Shown here one piece after another: positions 5,250 through 6,238 of a DNA stretch of 6,238 nt. Below the pieces are notes generated by a model. That model searched no databases. It had not been told where the DNA came from and saw nothing but the letters and a program-made list of their open reading frames with translations. The DNA comes from Acidobacteriota bacterium (GTDB lineage Bacteria; Acidobacteriota; Thermoanaerobaculia; Thermoanaerobaculales; Thermoanaerobaculaceae). A program made the position numbers and the translations under genes. How positions within the stretch are numbered: the stretch's first letter is position 1; each line of letters starts with the position of its first letter. The stretch is taken from NCBI GenBank assembly GCA_021782525.1, contig JAJXUY010000103.1:1-6238 (forward strand), written 5' to 3'.

Positions 5250-6023
5250 GTGAGTGTGTTCGGCCGGCTCTACGACCTCGCCTGGAGGCGGGTGTGTCAC
5301 CTGGGCGGCGTGGTCCTCCTCGCGCGGGCGGTGACCGCCCGCCTGGTGACCCCGCCGTGGAGCGCACGGGACACCGTGCGCCAGCTCGAGGCGATGGGGG
5401 TGCGGTCGACCAACCTCGCTTCGGTGATCGCGTTGTTCACCGGCATGGTGCTCTCGTTGCAGACCGCCTACACGCTGGCCGCGTTCGGCGCCAAGCTCTA
5501 CATCGGGGAGGTCGTGGGGCTGTCGCTGGTGCGCGAGCTGGGGCCGGTCCTCACGGCGCTCATGGTCGGCGGGCGGGTGGGGGCGGGGATCACCGCCGAG
5601 CTCGGGAGCATGACCGTGAGCGAGCAGGTGGAGGCGATGCGCTCGCTCGGCGCCGACCCGCTGCGCAAGCTGGTCGTGCCACGAATGTTCGCGTTGCTGA
5701 TCGGGCTGCCGCTGCTGGTGGTCCTCGCCGACGTGATGGGGATCTTCGGCGGGCTGCTGATCTCGACCTGGGAGCTGGGCCTGACGCCGAGCTTCTACTT
5801 CAGCCACACGCTGCGCCTGATGACCTACGGCGACTTCTTCTCCGGCCTCGGCAAGTCGCTGTTCTTCGCGTTCGCGATCGGCCTGATCTCGTCGTACAAC
5901 GGGCTGGGTGCTCGCGGCGGCGCCGACGGCGTCGGCAAGGCCACCACCGACACCGTGGTCGGCGTGGCGATCACGGTGCTGGTGCTCGACTTCTTCCTCA
6001 CCAAGCTGTTCCTTACCGTATGA
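5250..6023 (+). CDS. mlaE: MlaE/YrbE-family ABC transporter permease
   Basis: Inner-membrane permease of 257 residues, matching the usual 255-265 of the family. MlaE forms the membrane core of the MlaFEDB complex, which moves phospholipids between the inner and outer membranes; homologues serve Mce lipid importers. Diagnostic motifs are present: VRELGPVLTALMVGGRVGAG (94-113), AELGSMTVSEQVEAMRSLGA (116-135) and DPLRKLVVPR (136-145). Hydrophobic segments lie at about 55-78, 88-110, 147-172, 200-220 and 234-257, after an amphipathic N-terminus. The GTG at 5250 is chosen for the family length and the -10-like element six bases upstream. The stop overlaps the start of the ATPase gene (ATGA at 6020-6023), so the two are translationally coupled. 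It is divergent from the zinc-ribbon/kinase-fusion operon. The family is firm; the exact lipid and direction of transport cannot be read from the sequence. Confidence 0.93.
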   Translation: MSVFGRLYDLAWRRVCHLGGVVLLARAVTARLVTPPWSARDTVRQLEAMGVRSTNLASVIALFTGMVLSLQTAYTLAAFGAKLYIGEVVGLSLVRELGPVLTALMVGGRVGAGITAELGSMTVSEQVEAMRSLGADPLRKLVVPRMFALLIGLPLLVVLADVMGIFGGLLISTWELGLTPSFYFSHTLRLMTYGDFFSGLGKSLFFAFAIGLISSYNGLGARGGADGVGKATTDTVVGVAITVLVLDFFLTKLFLTV

Positions 6024-6238
6024 GCGAGAGAGCCTCCCGCGCGCTGTCCGTCCGCCGGATCACGAAGTCGTTCGGCGCGCACCGCGTCCTCGACGGGATC
6101 AGCCTCGAGGTCGAGGTGGGCGAGACGGTCGTCGTGCTCGGCGGCTCGGGGGAGGGGAAGTCGGTTTTCCTCAAGCACGTCAACGGCTTGCTCCAGCCCG
6201 ACAGCGGCGAGGTGGTGGTCCTGGGCTGCCCGGTGTCG
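6020..6238 (+). CDS. mlaF: MlaF-type ABC transporter ATP-binding protein (partial, cut by window end)
   Basis: The first 73 codons of an ABC ATPase, which would power the MlaE permease from the cytoplasmic face. Phe18-Gly19 is at the A-loop region of the first strand. The Walker A motif GGSGEGKS is at 41-48, followed by VFLKHVNGLLQPDSGEVVVL, typical of lipid-transport ATPases (the GLLQPDSGEV type). The Q-loop, signature, Walker B and H-loop lie beyond the window. The ATG overlaps the mlaE stop by four bases, with no separate ribbon of untranslated sequence and no clear Shine-Dalgarno sequence, so translation probably depends on coupling. The order permease then ATPase is the one where a substrate-binding MlaD/MCE gene often follows. 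The name rests on the permease neighbour as well as the sequence. Confidence 0.9.
   Translation, partial: MSERASRALSVRRITKSFGAHRVLDGISLEVEVGETVVVLGGSGEGKSVFLKHVNGLLQPDSGEVVVLGCPVS

Noticed and set aside
5160..5807. Minus-strand open frame opposite mlaE
   Set aside because: It is antisense to a clear permease gene. The product is His/Arg/Gln-rich low complexity with no domain.

Overview
High-GC (about 70%) bacterial chromosomal DNA, densely coded and with strong G/C preference at third codon positions. The MlaE/MlaF-type lipid transporter at the right end suggests a diderm lineage, such as Gemmatimonadota, Acidobacteriota, Myxococcota or a related high-GC phylum. The sequence alone does not let me choose between them, and an actinobacterial Mce-type system is a less likely alternative. 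I see no mobile element, CRISPR array, tRNA or rRNA.

Layout from left to right. Bases 1-104 hold no supported gene, only a short perfect inverted repeat. A hotdog-fold acyl-CoA thioesterase (105-518, minus) is divergent from nicotinate phosphoribosyltransferase (578-1966, plus), with 59 bp between them. A gene for an FHA-domain protein (1935-2756, plus) overlaps the end of that enzyme gene. GC-rich inverted repeats fill the 70-bp gap where this pair meets a minus-strand cluster. Read in its own direction, that cluster has three genes: a 62-residue zinc-ribbon protein (5181 to 4993), a 593-residue fusion of a DhaL/FakA-type kinase with a DegV/FakB-type fatty-acid-binding domain (4947 to 3166), and a second, paralogous zinc-ribbon protein of 85 residues with a very acidic tail (3084 to 2827). 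Divergent from the cluster, across 68 bp, lie an MlaE-type permease (5250-6023, plus) and the start of its MlaF-type ATPase (from 6020, cut by the window edge).

How the genes may work together. The thioesterase, the fatty-acid kinase fusion and the MlaE/MlaF transporter all handle acyl chains or lipids, so this may be an envelope-lipid neighbourhood. The NAD salvage enzyme and its FHA partner are probably translationally coupled. The least explained part is the pair of small zinc-ribbon paralogues flanking the kinase fusion.

The starts fall into two classes. Three genes at the heads of transcription units (thioesterase, first zinc ribbon, mlaE) have no Shine-Dalgarno sequence. Each instead has a TAC(A/G/C)AT hexamer exactly six bases before the start codon, the geometry of a leaderless promoter. 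The nicotinate phosphoribosyltransferase, FHA, kinase-fusion and second zinc-ribbon genes have clear Shine-Dalgarno sequences.
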